The notes under the pieces: model-generated
Told to the model about the DNA's origin: nothing
The model's input: only the letters and a program-made list of their open reading frames with translations
Databases searched by the model: none
Made by a program: the position numbers and the translations under genes
Part shown: piece after piece, positions 18,780 through 27,245 of the stretch
How the letters are laid out: every line of letters starts with the position of its first letter
How positions within the stretch are numbered: the first letter of the stretch is position 1
Assembly (NCBI GenBank): GCA_009602725.1
Contig: WELB01000315.1
Location: 22,424 to 52,861, forward strand
Source: Spirogloea muscicola
Taxonomy: Eukaryota; Streptophyta; Zygnematophyceae; Spirogloeales; Spirogloeaceae
Length of the DNA stretch: 30,438 bases
Direction of reading: 5' to 3'

Positions 18780-19075
18780 CAGCGCCAGCGCCGCCGTCGC
18801 CGCCGCCGCCGCCGCCGCACGCCNNNNNNNNNNNNNNNNNNNNNNNNNNNNNNNNNNNNNNNNNNNNNNNNNNNNNNNNNNNNNNNNNNNNNNNNNNNNN
18901 NNNNNNNNNNNNNNNNNNNNNNNNNNNNNNNNNNNNNNNNNNNNNNNNNNNNNNNNNNNNNNNNNNNNNNNNNNNNNNNNNNNNNNNNNNNNNNNNNNNN
19001 NNNNNNNNNNNNNNNNNNCGCCGCCGACGCCGCGCCGCCGCCGCCGCTGCCGCGGCGGCTCGGCGAGGCCGAGCC
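18780..19075. repeat. GCC triplet repeat interrupted by a 195-base assembly gap
   Basis: CCGCCG units run into Ns at 18824-19018 and resume as CGCCGACGCCGCGCCGCC afterwards. The gap length may be nominal. Frames through it would encode long Arg, Ala, Pro or Gly runs. The minus frame beyond the gap (SVPQEVVDGFRHLRLGLAEP, about 19050-19115) reads like protein, but no family was recognised. Confidence 0.85.
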
Positions 19076-19115
19076 GCAGGTGGCGGAAGCCGTCCACCAC
19101 CTCCTGTGGGACTGA

Positions 19116-22100
19116 GCGCCGCATCGCCGCCACCGTCTCGAGCCCCCGGAGCACGCTCCCACGGCGGCACTGCCGCCAGACCTGCTGCTCCGATCCGTGC
19201 CGCTTCTGACGAGCGCGCGCCCGTTTCTGACGACTGCCTCCACCCGAAACAACGTCCATCGTTGTCGACTGGGCAAGCAGCCCCAGCCCACCTCGCTACT
19301 GTGGCCTTATTCATTGGGCTCTCCGTTCATCTTTTTTGTTAGTTGCTGTACGTGGAGGACTGGAGTCCTCCTTTTTGACATTGACAGCCACCCCCGCGCC
19401 CATGCGGGCTGCTGTTTTTTGTCCGGCGCCTGGCTGCGCAAAGCCGGGTGTCAGGACCTTTGTAGAACCGCTGCCCCTTTTGGCGTGGCCCTAGCTGCCA
19501 CCTCCCAGCCTGGTCGCAGGGCCTAGCATGATCACTTGCTCTGTGGGTAAACGCCCCAGCAGCACGACCTTCTGCACCTGACGGCCACCCCCCAGTCCCC
19601 CTTAGGCCCATGGTGTCCTCCACCCCCATTTTTAGAGCCGCAACAGCGCAGCTGCTGACAGCCGCCTGCTGCTTGCTGCTACACATCCATTTGTCCAGGC
19701 CCCGTGAAAACAAATGAGTTCTCGGGGGGACGTTTCCTTACATTTTGCTGTAGACTCTTTACAATCATCATACAACATTGCAGCCGTCATGACCACCTAG
19801 GCTCGTTCAATGTCTGACGAGCATCAATGCAGCTTCCTGCTAGCTTGGTGATTGAGTCAATGACCACATCACCGGTTGCTGTGACAATCACAATCCATCA
19901 TCTGCACAACGTAACTTGCACGTGTGCTGCCACTTCTGTGATTGTCTTCGTCTTTGACTGGTTGTCTGTCCACTCGTATTTCAGCAGACTGGTATGGTCG
20001 TGTGGCACTTCCAAGTCCACTGTGCATGTTAACCTCGTAGGGACTGACGTCTCTGAGTAACTTAGATGACAAGGTCCTTCCTATGCAAAGGTCTCACCTT
20101 GGCAAGGCTCAGCAAGTAGTTGCAATATGCTGCTCGGTTGTCGTGCTTGGTTATTCTACTCGATGGCCTGCGGGCAGCTTTCTGACTATTTGAAACGGAT
20201 ATGGCAAAACCCATCGCTCAATGTTGGAGATGCTTGCATAGGAGGCAGTGCCCATTGGAACAGATTTGCGCGACAATCTTTTGGCAACTCTTGCTTGGCA
20301 ATCAGCTCAGCGATTTAGCACAGCCAGCCAGCAGTTGTGGTTAGAGTGAGGCAATGGCGCGCAGAATGAAAGCCGTGTCCTGCACTACCATGTCGAGGCT
20401 TATGCATGTTGATCTGACTCAAAAGCCGATCTGACTGACACGAGAATGGTACTGGTAGGCTTACTCATACTGATCTTCTAAACGCGTTGAGCACGGGGGG
20501 CCCCTTCCTGAAAAGGTCAAGATGAAGTGCTGAACAAAATCGTGTAGTAATGGCAGCACAGCGACGATGAAGGGCCACGCATGCGCTTAATACGTTCAGC
20601 CAATGAAGACCTTCCAAGGTGCAACAACGAGGTAGCCCACAAAGAGGGCACCTCAGCCATCACGTACTATGCAGGTGGGCGCTACAGAAGCCGTGGCAAA
20701 AGGATGGCAGAGCGACGCTGTAGCCAACAATCCATGGTCCAAGAAAGCACTGGGCTTGACGAGGGGTCAAACAAGGGGCAACCGGCCATACCACGGCCTA
20801 CTGAAAGATGCGAGTTACCTCGACGAGACCAGCAGTGCAAGGGAAGGGACCCTCACTCCAAGCAGTCTGCTTGGCAAGCCTCAGCCTCTAGCTGAGAGCC
20901 GCACCTGCGAAAGCGCCGCACTTTGGTCGTCGAGTTTGGGCACTGGGTGCAGCTGCTAGTGAGCCTTCGCTGGACCTGTACGCGCTGCGCATATGGACAT
21001 TTGCAGTGCGCAGCCTCTGCCTCGAGTGCCGTGCTCTCATCATGGGCTGTTGCATCGTCAGTGCCAGTGTTCAGACGCGGTCCAGAAGCTGTTACTCAAG
21101 CTTGAAAGTAGGTCGTGACCTGTTTGACAAGCGCCGGCGTTGCACATCATCCCGGGCTGGGTGCATTGCATACATTGCTTGTGTGACGCCTCCATCTTTG
21201 TTGCATTGGGTCACCAAGGGCTAGGATGTCGGGCTTAGCCTGCGCAGACTTGGCTAATAAGGTGGACTTGAGGAATTTCTCATTGGCTCTTTGGCTCTGC
21301 GTGCTTCCCACTTGGAGGTCTGTTTGGCTCAGGTCACGCACTAAGTCTGTCGTTAAAGGATCTCTTTGGCGATGATTGCGGAGTATTATCTCCTCTATGG
21401 GCATCTCTTCGGCTTGGGGCTGTCCACCAGACTCTGTCTCTGCTTGTCTGCACCTCATTAAGCTTCAGCTACGAATCAGGCATTCTACTCTGTCACTCTC
21501 TGCTGTCTGCTTTCTGCCCTCTTCCATACTTCCCTTACTTGTAGATACCGCATTACTCTTTGCATGCATTTCCGACAGCCTCCTTGGTCATCTGTCAATC
21601 TAACACCTGGGATTACAATTTTCCCTTTGGTTTCGTTACCACGTCGTCTCTACACATCAGTATCAAAGGCCGATGTAGCATATCAACGTTACCTAGCAAG
21701 CAACTCCACTTGCTTGACACCACATCTCCCAAATACTACGTCCAGGGCAAGAGTCTAGTACTGGAGTACTGCACGCACCCCATTGCAAGTGGTCCTCAGA
21801 GCCGTCGGCCAGAGTATGGAGATAGAGAGATAGACTACAACCCGCCTGCTCCAAAATGTGCAACTAGCGGTAGGCCTGACATAGTTGGCACCAGCTTCAT
21901 TTTGCAGCCACTACAGACGGAAGCATTAGAGCCTATAACATGAGGCGTACATCCAATCAATACGCAAGGGCCTGTCGGTCAGCATAGGCAAGTGGCGGCT
22001 CAGAGCTTGCATACAAGTCTTGGGGCAATGGTCGTAAGTACACATCAGCATGACGAAGGTCGGATTGTTGCAGAACAATATAGATGCACAATGCTTCGAT

Positions 22101-22482
22101 GTGCTACCGCATTCTGAACGTTAAGCTTCTCACTGGATCAAGTGAGCCAGAAGTACTGCGATGGACACTTTGACAGCACTACCCACAAACATGGTCGACT
22201 TGGCAAGTGTATACTTGTCGCAGAGCAACAAAAAGTTTGGTGGTTGGTGACATGCTGTACACGAATGACCATTCTGAGGCCAAGTGCTAGCCACTGCGGG
22301 CTGCTGCCAAGGGTCCGAAGCGTACTCGGACCATACTTGGGCAGCCGGGAGTCGGCCAGCCGGCATGGTGCACACTCGAATTGCACACATGACTCTTCCT
22401 ACGGCAGGCACAGAGGGCCCGGCTGCTGGCGTACGGCAAAGCTAAGCTGGAGGAAGCGAGGGGGCAGTGAAGCCAGAGTGGC
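19116..22482. other. Long unassigned region, no repeats of the local families
   Basis: Over 3.3 kb lacks the hairpin modules and LINE pieces found elsewhere. A perfect short hairpin (GGAGGACT GG AGTCCTCC) is at about 19353-19370, followed by five T. Two frames have balanced, protein-like composition without recognised domains: minus 21147-21458 (Gln/Glu/Arg-rich, 103 codons) and plus 21560-21943 (127 codons). They may be exons of unknown genes or old retroelement pieces. Confidence 0.4.
21147..21458 (-). CDS. Unrecognised Gln/Glu/Arg-rich open frame
   Basis: 103 codons beginning MRCRQAETESGGQPQAEEMP, with PIEEIILRNHRQRDPLTTDL later. Composition is hydrophilic and unlike the Ala/Arg/Pro frames that GC-rich noise gives in this window. 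Upstream in nearly the same direction the sequence also reads as charged protein (KGSMEEGRKQTAESDRVE), with an intervening stop. It could be an exon or decayed retroelement capsid. No motif supports either. Confidence 0.2.
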   Translation of the reverse strand: MRCRQAETESGGQPQAEEMPIEEIILRNHRQRDPLTTDLVRDLSQTDLQVGSTQSQRANEKFLKSTLLAKSAQAKPDILALGDPMQQRWRRHTSNVCNAPSPG

Positions 22483-23463
22483 TCACTGGATCCCCGCCGA
22501 AGAAGGGTCTGCGCGCCACGAGGAAGATGCATTGGCGGCGGCGGCCGAGAGGCAAGCGGCGAGCGCCTGGAGGGGCGTGATGGGCTGCCGGAACATGAGC
22601 TCGAAGCAGCCGCCGGCAGCCAGCGCGGCCCGCATGACCACGTCGTTGGAGCCGTCCTCTGAGTCGGGCTCGACGACCAGGAGCTCGAAGCCGGAGCCGG
22701 AGGCGGTGCGCACGGAGCGGCCGAGCAGGGTGACCGTCTGCTCGTCCCTGGCGATGGCCGCCCACTGCACGGGCCGCAGCGCGCCACGGCCGTGGCCCTT
22801 GCTGTCGCTAGGCGAGAAGCCGAAGGAGCCCAGGAGGCCGCCGCCGGAAGCTCTGACTTCTTGCGCAGCCCCGGCGTCCTCTATCAGCGCGTACGCGTTG
22901 CCCTTGGTGCGCGGCGCCAGCCGGGCCACGGCCAGGGCCTCGCCGCCGTCGTCGGCGCCGCCGCCGGGCTGCGCGATACAGAAGCCGCGGCCAGATGGGT
23001 CCCGCGCGGCCGTCAGGATGGGGTCCGCGTCGGCGTCGGCGCCGAGGACGAGGACGTAGCCGCCGTCGGGCTGCGGCAGCACGCAGGCCGCCATTGTTGT
23101 ATCGATGCTGGAGGCGCTGGCTCCGCTGGGCTGGCAGCGGCCGGCGAGCTCGCAGGCGTCGCACAGCGAGCTCCGTCGGCTGCTGCTGCTGCCGCCGCCA
23201 CTGCTGCGGGACGACGGGGACGGCATCTCGACGTCCTTGTAGAGCCAGGCGTGGAGCGCGCCGTTGCTGCTGCGACGCGACGGCGAGCCGCTGGGCGACG
23301 CGGCGCCGGAGGAGCAGCACGAGGAGCAGGGCTCCGAGGCGGCTGCCGACGGAGACTCCACGGCGATGGCGGCCATGTCGCCGGACGGCAGCTGGCTCCA
23401 GCTGAGCGAGCGCGCGAGCTCCGGGCGCCGCAGGCGCGCAGCGAGCTTGCGGACGAGGCCCAT
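22483..23463 (-). CDS. Hypothetical single-exon protein, 326 residues, Ser-rich N-terminus and conserved-looking C-terminal domain
   Basis: Reading from the ATG at 23463: MGLVRKLAARLRRPELARSL gives a basic amphipathic start, followed by SWSQLPSGD, a Ser/Ala-rich stretch to about residue 110 that includes LYKDVEMPSP and a Cys cluster (CDACELAGRC), then a globular-looking part from about residue 120 (PDGGYVLVLGADADADPILT, GNAYALIEDAG, VQWAAIARDEQTVTLLGRSV, GFELLVVEPDSEDGSNDVVM, AAGGCFELMFRQPITPLQAL). The alternating strands and final helix faintly recall tubby/LURP-like barrels, but I cannot assign it. An upstream in-frame ATG at 23661 would add 66 residues of Pro/Ala-rich low complexity, so 23463 is preferred. 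The frame stays open for 393 codons, and third positions are G/C, as in the known genes here. Confidence 0.6.
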   Translation of the reverse strand: MGLVRKLAARLRRPELARSLSWSQLPSGDMAAIAVESPSAAASEPCSSCCSSGAASPSGSPSRRSSNGALHAWLYKDVEMPSPSSRSSGGGSSSSRRSSLCDACELAGRCQPSGASASSIDTTMAACVLPQPDGGYVLVLGADADADPILTAARDPSGRGFCIAQPGGGADDGGEALAVARLAPRTKGNAYALIEDAGAAQEVRASGGGLLGSFGFSPSDSKGHGRGALRPVQWAAIARDEQTVTLLGRSVRTASGSGFELLVVEPDSEDGSNDVVMRAALAAGGCFELMFRQPITPLQALAACLSAAAANASSSWRADPSSAGIQ

Positions 23464-24060
23464 GGCGGCGGCGGCGGCGGCAGCGGGGCTAGCCCGGCGG
23501 GGGAGGGGGGGGGGGGGGGCTTGCGTGTGCTGGGAGAACGGGGGCCCGGGGCGTCCAAGTACCACGGCAAGCTCGGCGGCTGACGTCCCTTGAATCTGCC
23601 CATTTGCTAATCGGCGGGGGGGCGCCATGGCTGCCGGGCCAAGCAAGCCCTGCCCCCCCACCTCCCTCCTCCCCCCCTCCTCGCGCCCCCTTCGCGGGCC
23701 CCCCGGGCGGCGCTACGCGACGCGCCACCTGGCCCCCGCCGTGGGCCCGATGTGCCGTGGGCGCCGGGCTCCGGCCAATGAGCGCGCGCCGAGACGCGGC
23801 GGACCGACGCCGCCAAGCCGGCGGCCACGGCGGGCTGTCGGGGCCGGAGACTGACGGCTGCGATGAGCACCCTTCCCACATCGGACGGCCCACACAGGCG
23901 GACGGCGGGCCGGAGGCAGGGTGCGCGTGCGGCTCGTGCTGCAGGGTGTGGGCGCGGCGGCTCGAGTGCTCGAGCGCCCCCCCCGGCTAGACGGTGCCAC
24001 GTGGCGTTTCCTGCCAACGCTGGCCCGGAACCGGTTCTCGTAGGACACCACTGGGAGGCA
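23464..24060. other. GC-rich flank upstream of the minus-strand gene
   Basis: A polyG stretch at 23500-23519 and C-rich runs near 23655-23690 fall in the probable promoter and 5' leader of the gene at 22483-23463. Long open frames on both strands (for example minus 23607-24419) are Ala/Arg/Pro-rich and run into repeats, so they are not called. Confidence 0.4.
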
Positions 24061-24144
24061 TGTACGTGGACTGGAGGAGACGCGGCGCCTCGCCCCCCGG
24101 GCTGTGCACGTGTGCGGGGGCCGGTCCTCCCCCGTGCCGACCAC

Positions 24145-24240
24145 ATGGAGGGGTGCCGGCGCGCCGCCGCCGCATTCGAACAGTGGAGATTTTTGAGCGA
24201 TGCTGCAGGTCGAACCACGTCGATTCTTTCCTGGCTGGCA
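24145..24240. repeat. GCC-core repeat with a B-box-like TCGAACC segment
   Basis: GGGGTGCCGGCGCGCCGCCG, then TTTTTGAGCGATGCTGCAGG, then TCGAACCACGTCGATTC. The same order of GC-rich core, GCGATGCTG and GTCGAACC occurs at 25365-25495 and 25860-25950. On the minus strand the last part is GGTTCGACC, close to an RNA polymerase III B box. Confidence 0.55.
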
Positions 24241-24279
24241 TTCAGCAGCCCCGAGCAAGGACGCTTCCAGGCCCCCCTT

Positions 24280-24475
24280 CTCGTACTTTGTTCATTCTTT
24301 TTGGGGCTGGCTTTTCCAGCCCCAATCCTCAATTGGGCGAGCACTTTCTTCTTCCAGGAGAGGGCGGTGGCTACACAAGGTTCACACCACAGCATCGCCA
24401 GGAAATTCATTCTGTTCATTCTTTTTTGGGCTGGCTTTTCCAGCCCCTATCCTCAATGGGCGAGCACTGTCTTCC
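24280..24475 (+). repeat. Two hairpin modules in direct orientation
   Basis: 24280-24352 and 24405-24466 both have TTGTTCATTC or CTGTTCATTC, a T run, GGGCTGGCTTTTCCAGCCC, CAATCCTCAATTGGGCGAGC or CTATCCTCAATGGGCGAGC, and ACTTTC/ACTGTC. Stems are perfect in both. The first follows CCCCTTCTCGTACTTTG, the longest conserved leader. Confidence 0.8.
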
Positions 24476-24531
24476 TCGGGCAATTTCTCCGGGTCGAAGC
24501 GGCGGCGGCGCGCCGCAGCCCGCCGGCCGGC

Positions 24532-24533
<2 letters not shown>

Positions 24534-24572
<39 letters not shown>
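24534..24572. repeat. (CT)19 microsatellite
   Basis: An uninterrupted CT dinucleotide array of 39 bases immediately after a GCC-rich core. It lies between the second hairpin module and the right arm of the inverted repeat. Confidence 0.95.
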
Positions 24573-24576
<4 letters not shown>

Positions 24577-24659
24577 TGGCCGGCGCCGGAGGACCGTCAC
24601 CACCTGCACGTGCAAGCCCCCGGGGGCGAGGCGCCGCGTCTCCTCCAGTCCAAGTAGTA

Positions 24660-24900
24660 GAAGAAGGGCTCGCCCATTGAGAATATGGGCTGGAACAGCC
24701 AGCCCAAAAAAGAATGAACAGAGTACAAGAAGAGGGGGGGGGGAAGCCAGGCGAAGCCCTAAGGCGAAGCAGCAGAAATGACAAGCACACAAGAAAAAAA
24801 AAAGTAGTGGCCTCCGAGTGGGTTCCCACGAGAATGGGCTCTCCCATTAAGGATAGGGGCTGGAACAGCCAGCCCCTATCCTGAATGAACAACACAAGAA
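24660..24900 (-). repeat. Two minus-strand hairpin modules, one with a 14-bp perfect palindrome
   Basis: 24662-24735 has GGGCTCGCCCATTGAGAATA, GGGCTGGAACAGCCAGCCC, AAAAAAGAATGAACAG. 24832-24890 begins the same way (CTCCCATTAAGGATAGGGGC), but after the loop the sequence returns as CCAGCCCCTATCCT, so arms 24850-24863 and 24869-24882 pair perfectly around AACAG. Confidence 0.8.
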
Positions 24901-24924
24901 CGGTCGGGCCACTGTGAAGAAGAA

Positions 24925-24990
24925 GGAGCTGGCAAAGCCAGCCCCAAAAGAATGGACAAATCCTAAAGAGCCAAAGAAGGTGCTGAAAAG
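24925..24990 (-). repeat. Hairpin module, minus orientation
   Basis: AAGGAGCTGGCAAAGCCAGC, CCCAAAAGAATGGACAAATC, then CTAAAGAGCCAAAGAAGGTG. The left tail (CTCGCCCATTGAG) is missing, so the copy is truncated at the loop-distal side. Confidence 0.65.
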
Positions 24991-25224
24991 AAGAGCTACA
25001 CAGCTGGACACGAGACCCTTTGAGAGCTGCTCCTATTCCTTCTTCTACTTTGTTCGACTGCTTCGCTTCCTCAGAGAGAAAGCGGGCCAGATTGACTGGT
25101 GGCTGGGAAAGGCCAGCCCAAAAGAATGCACAAGGTCTGAGGGAGCTTGAGTGCGAACGACTAGGACTAAGACATCAGCCAGGGAACGCTCAGTAACCTC
25201 TAGACAGGAGATGCAGATCCTCAG

Positions 25225-25281
25225 AATACTGACAGATAGAAGCTTTCGGGTCGATTAAGGTGATGACTATCTGTCAGTATT
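25225..25281. repeat. Perfect 15-bp stem with 27-base loop
   Basis: AATACTGACAGATAG at 25225-25239 is exactly complementary to CTATCTGTCAGTATT at 25267-25281. It lies just inside the left arm of the larger inverted repeat and has no counterpart near the right arm. Confidence 0.9.
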
Positions 25282-25309
25282 TCTAGGCTGGCCACACGAA
25301 TGAAATGAG

Positions 25310-25500
25310 GTGTCCAAAGTGATGGAGAGCCAGAGTGGCCAAGTACAAAGCCACACGGCTCCACAGGAGAGGTGCCGGCCGCCGCGCCGCGGCGCCCCGC
25401 CGCCGCGCCGACCTCGTGAGTTTCGGGGCAAGGAAATTTCGATTATCTGGGATTTCGTGGCGATGCTGTAGTCGAACCCAGGTCCATTCCATTTTCCTCG
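25310..25500. repeat. GCC-core repeat with B-box-like segment
   Basis: GAGGTGCCGGCCGCCGCGCC and further GCC units, then GGGATTTCGTGGCGATGCTG and TAGTCGAACCCAGGTCCATT. On the minus strand the end reads CCTGGGTTCGACTACAGCAT. The arrangement is parallel to 24145-24240 and 25860-25950. Confidence 0.5.
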
Positions 25501-25574
25501 CCCCTTTCGGGAGAAGCTACTCCCAGAAGCTTCTGTTGAACGGCTGCTTCTCTTCTCAGCCATCGCCTTGCCAA

Positions 25575-25725
25575 AATGCTTCCATCTTCTGTCAATATTT
25601 GTCTTTAGGTTCACTTGCGCGCAGGCCGAGCTTTGGCGGCGGCTTCCGGCTTCCGTCAGGGCGACGTCTTTCCGCCAGCTAGCTACTCCGACTTGCATCT
25701 TCTGACTAGAGGTTACTGAGCGTTC
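25575..25725 (+). mobile_element. LINE-like 3' end, group 2
   Basis: TCTGTCAATATTTGTCTTTA, ACTTGCGCGCAGGCCGAGC, TTTGGCGGCGGCTTCCGG, GTCAGGGCGACGTCTTTCCG, then GACTTGCATCTTCTGACTAG and AGGTTACTGAGCG. It matches 27655-27790 step by step. The coding part ends in the HLRAGRALAAA-type residues. The hairpin module of the right arm (25760-25834) follows on the same strand. Confidence 0.6.
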
Positions 25726-25854
25726 CCTGGCTGATGTCTTAGTCCTAGTCGTTTGCACTCAGGCTCCCTCAGACCTTGTCCGTTCCTTTGGGCTGGCCGT
25801 TCCCAGCCACCAGTCAATCTGGCCGCGCTTCTTCCTTTTGGCTGGCCACACGGA

Positions 25855-25985
25855 GCTTTGCCGGCCCGCCGGGCCGCGGCGCACTGCCGCCGTGTTGACC
25901 CCGAGAGTTTCCTGAGCGATGCTGTGGTCGAACCTTGTCTATTCTTTTTTGGCTGGCTTTCCGCAACCCCCCCTTCATCTACTTC
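25855..25985 (+). repeat. GCC-core repeat joined to a hairpin module
   Basis: CCGGCCCGCCGGGCCGCGGC, AGAGTTTCCTGAGCGATGCT, GTGGTCGAACCTTGTCTATT, then a T run and TGGCTGGCTTTCCGCAACCC. Here the B-box-like segment runs straight into the pyrimidine leader of the hairpin, showing that the two pieces can belong to one unit. Confidence 0.6.
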
Positions 25986-26210
25986 CCCTGGCCCAGGCTT
26001 TGCACCAGCTGGGCGAGCTCTAGTTGGTGGCAGAAGGGCTTCGTAGCTGACATGTAATATTCAGGCATCGATTAGTGACCTTTATGTTTCGACCCGTGGT
26101 TACTGAGCGGGGCAATTTGCTGAAGGTTATGTAGGTCTTTAGATGTGCTTGCCTTTGTATTTGGCTATTTGGCCCTCGTTTGTTCAAATTTACAGAATTG
26201 CTCCTGGCCC
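25985..26210 (+). mobile_element. LINE-like 3' end, group 1 (5'-truncated)
   Basis: Begins CAGGCTTTGCACCAGCTGGG, matching the last coding residues of the 26330 copy, then AGAAGGGCTTCG, GTGACCTTTATGTTTCGACC, GGTTACTGAGCGGGGCAATT, GTGCTTGCCTTTGTATTTGG and GTTTGTTCAAATTTACAGAA. A hairpin module in the same orientation starts at about 26215. Confidence 0.65.
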
Positions 26211-26335
26211 CCTCTACTATGTTCATTCCTTTTTTGGGCTGGCTTTTCCAGCACCGATCCACAATGGGGGAGCCCTCTCCTTCCCTTCATCTCTCCTTGT
26301 CTTCTCGGGCTGGCTTTTCACAGCCCTTGCCACGG
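26211..26335 (+). repeat. Two hairpin modules directly after a LINE-like 3' end
   Basis: 26215-26275: CTATGTTCATTCCTTTTTTG, GGGCTGGCTTTTCCAGCACC, CAATGGGGGAGCCCTCTCC. 26300-26330: TCTCGGGCTGGCTTTTCACA, GCCCTTGCC. The first begins about 10 bases after the conserved LINE tail. Confidence 0.7.
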
Positions 26336-26885
26336 ATAGGACCACGGGCCCTCGTCGACGTTGTTGTTGCGGAGGCGTATAAAGGTCCAGCATCGACACG
26401 CATCGCTGGTCACGCAGTGGGCGGTGCTGAACAAAGACAACTGCAGCACTACTCCGATCACCCCCAATGCGATCAGCTCCTGCCAGCGGCAATCGACATC
26501 TTTGGCTGTCTGGGTCCTCGTTTCCACCCTCTCCTTCGAAATATTGCCAATCTAAGCTACACTCGACAAGCCGATGTGGTCCCGGCTGAGATGGACTTGC
26601 CAGCTGCATATCTGTCGCTCTTGCTACGACGAGTTTCGGCCTGTTTGCAGCGTGCTCAGGCTAGTGCCTTGCACCAGAAAGCTGGGCGAGCTCTAGTTGG
26701 TGGCAGAAGGGCTTCGTTTCTGGCATTTGGTATTCATGCATCGAGTTAGTGACCTTTGAATTTTGACCCGTAATTACTGAGCGGATCAATCTGCTGTAAG
26801 TAATGTAGATCTACAGATGTGCTTGCCTTCGTACTTGGCCATTTGGTCTACGTTTGTTTGAAATACACGAAATCCTCCCCTTGCC
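26330..26885 (+). mobile_element. LINE-like C-terminal domain and 3' UTR, group 1
   Basis: An open frame to the stop at 26749 reads RALVDVVVAEAYKGPASTRI, AGHAVGGAEQ, CDQLLPAAIDIFGCLGPRFH, PAEMDLPAAYLSLLLRRVSA and CLQRAQASALHQKAGRALVG. It aligns residue by residue with the minus-strand copy at 28973-29599. The shape (IDV core, FG.LGP, then R.S..LQRA.A) is that of the region after the fingers and palm in many non-LTR reverse transcriptases. The upstream part is missing. The 3' UTR (26750-26885) keeps GACCCGTAATTACTGAGCGG and CTTGCCTTCGTACTTGGCCA. Confidence 0.65.
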
Positions 26886-26965
26886 CCATTAAAAGAGGAA
26901 AGTGCGCGCCCATAGAGAAGAGTGGCTGGCAAAGCCAGCCCAAAAAGAATGGACAATGTCCAAAG
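26886..26965 (-). repeat. Hairpin module, minus orientation
   Basis: GTGCGCGCCCATAGAGAAGA, GTGGCTGGCAAAGCCAGCCC, AAAAAGAATGGACAATGTCC, AAAGCC. The stem is perfect. It is opposed to the LINE copy that ends just before it. Confidence 0.75.
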
Positions 26966-27034
26966 CCAAAGTAAGAGGTACCGAAAAAGGTCTACAACAC
27001 AAAACACAACACTACAGAACACCCCATTGGGAGA

Positions 27035-27245
27035 GCAACTTGTTCGCCCACTTGCTGACGCCTTTGGGGACTAGTATCCTGTTCTTCGCGCCTTCCGGCC
27101 CTCTCAGACCTTTTCCAAGCTTCGGGCCGGCCTCTCACAGCCACTTCTGTCAAGTTAAGAAGCTGTTCCCTTCCGACCCTTTCAGACCTTGTACACCCCT
27201 TTTAAGCTGGCCTCTCACACCGTTGCCGTCAATCAGACGAGCTAT
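27035..27245 (+). repeat. Two hairpin modules of the CACAGCC type
   Basis: GCCCACTTGCTGACGCCTTT, GGGGACTAGTATCCTGTTCT and TTCCGGCCCTCTCAGACC lead to CGGGCCGGCCTCTCACAGCC (27125). CCCTTTCAGACCTTGTACAC then leads to AAGCTGGCCTCTCACACCGT and CAATCAGACGAGCTATC (27200). The same leader recurs at 27785-27850. Confidence 0.6.

Larger units (their letters stand above)
24064..24652. repeat. Inverted repeat with about 75-base arms
   Basis: Left arm about 24064-24140 (GTGGACTGGAGGAGACGCGG, CGCCTCGCCCCCCGGG, CACGTG, GGTCCTCC) matches the reverse complement of about 24577-24652 with few differences. Between them lie two plus-strand hairpin modules, a B-box-like segment near 24205 and the CT array. Confidence 0.7.
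25077..25834. repeat. Large inverted repeat, about 127-base arms, 500-base spacer
   Basis: Left arm about 25077-25203 (minus) and right arm about 25706-25834 (plus) are nearly identical when one is reversed. Both include CTAGAGGTTACTGAGCGTTC, CCTGGCTGATGTCTTAGTCC, the CTCCCTCAGACCTTGT leader, the GGCTGG stem and CAGTCAATCTGG. The spacer holds the 15-bp hairpin at 25225-25281, a GCC-core repeat and a group 2 LINE-like 3' end that reads into the right arm. Confidence 0.8.

Noticed and set aside
18425-19314. Open frames of 200-290 codons across the N gap
   Set aside because: Unknown codons through Ns cannot stop translation, so the length is artificial.
19353-19375. Hairpin plus five T as a bacterial-type terminator
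   Set aside because: The window is eukaryotic; at best it could end a polymerase III transcript, and none is seen upstream.
19827-20060. 77-codon plus frame with hydrophobic stretches
   Set aside because: No family recognised, no splice context, and both strands are open; treated as chance.
22142-23583. Long plus-strand open frames (305 and 263 codons)
   Set aside because: Complementary shadows of the GC-rich minus-strand frame at 22483-23463; composition is Ala/Arg/Gly/Pro-rich without domains.
23607-24419. 270-codon minus-strand open frame
   Set aside because: Runs through a hairpin repeat, the B-box-like segment and the left arm of an inverted repeat; composition is that of random GC-rich sequence.
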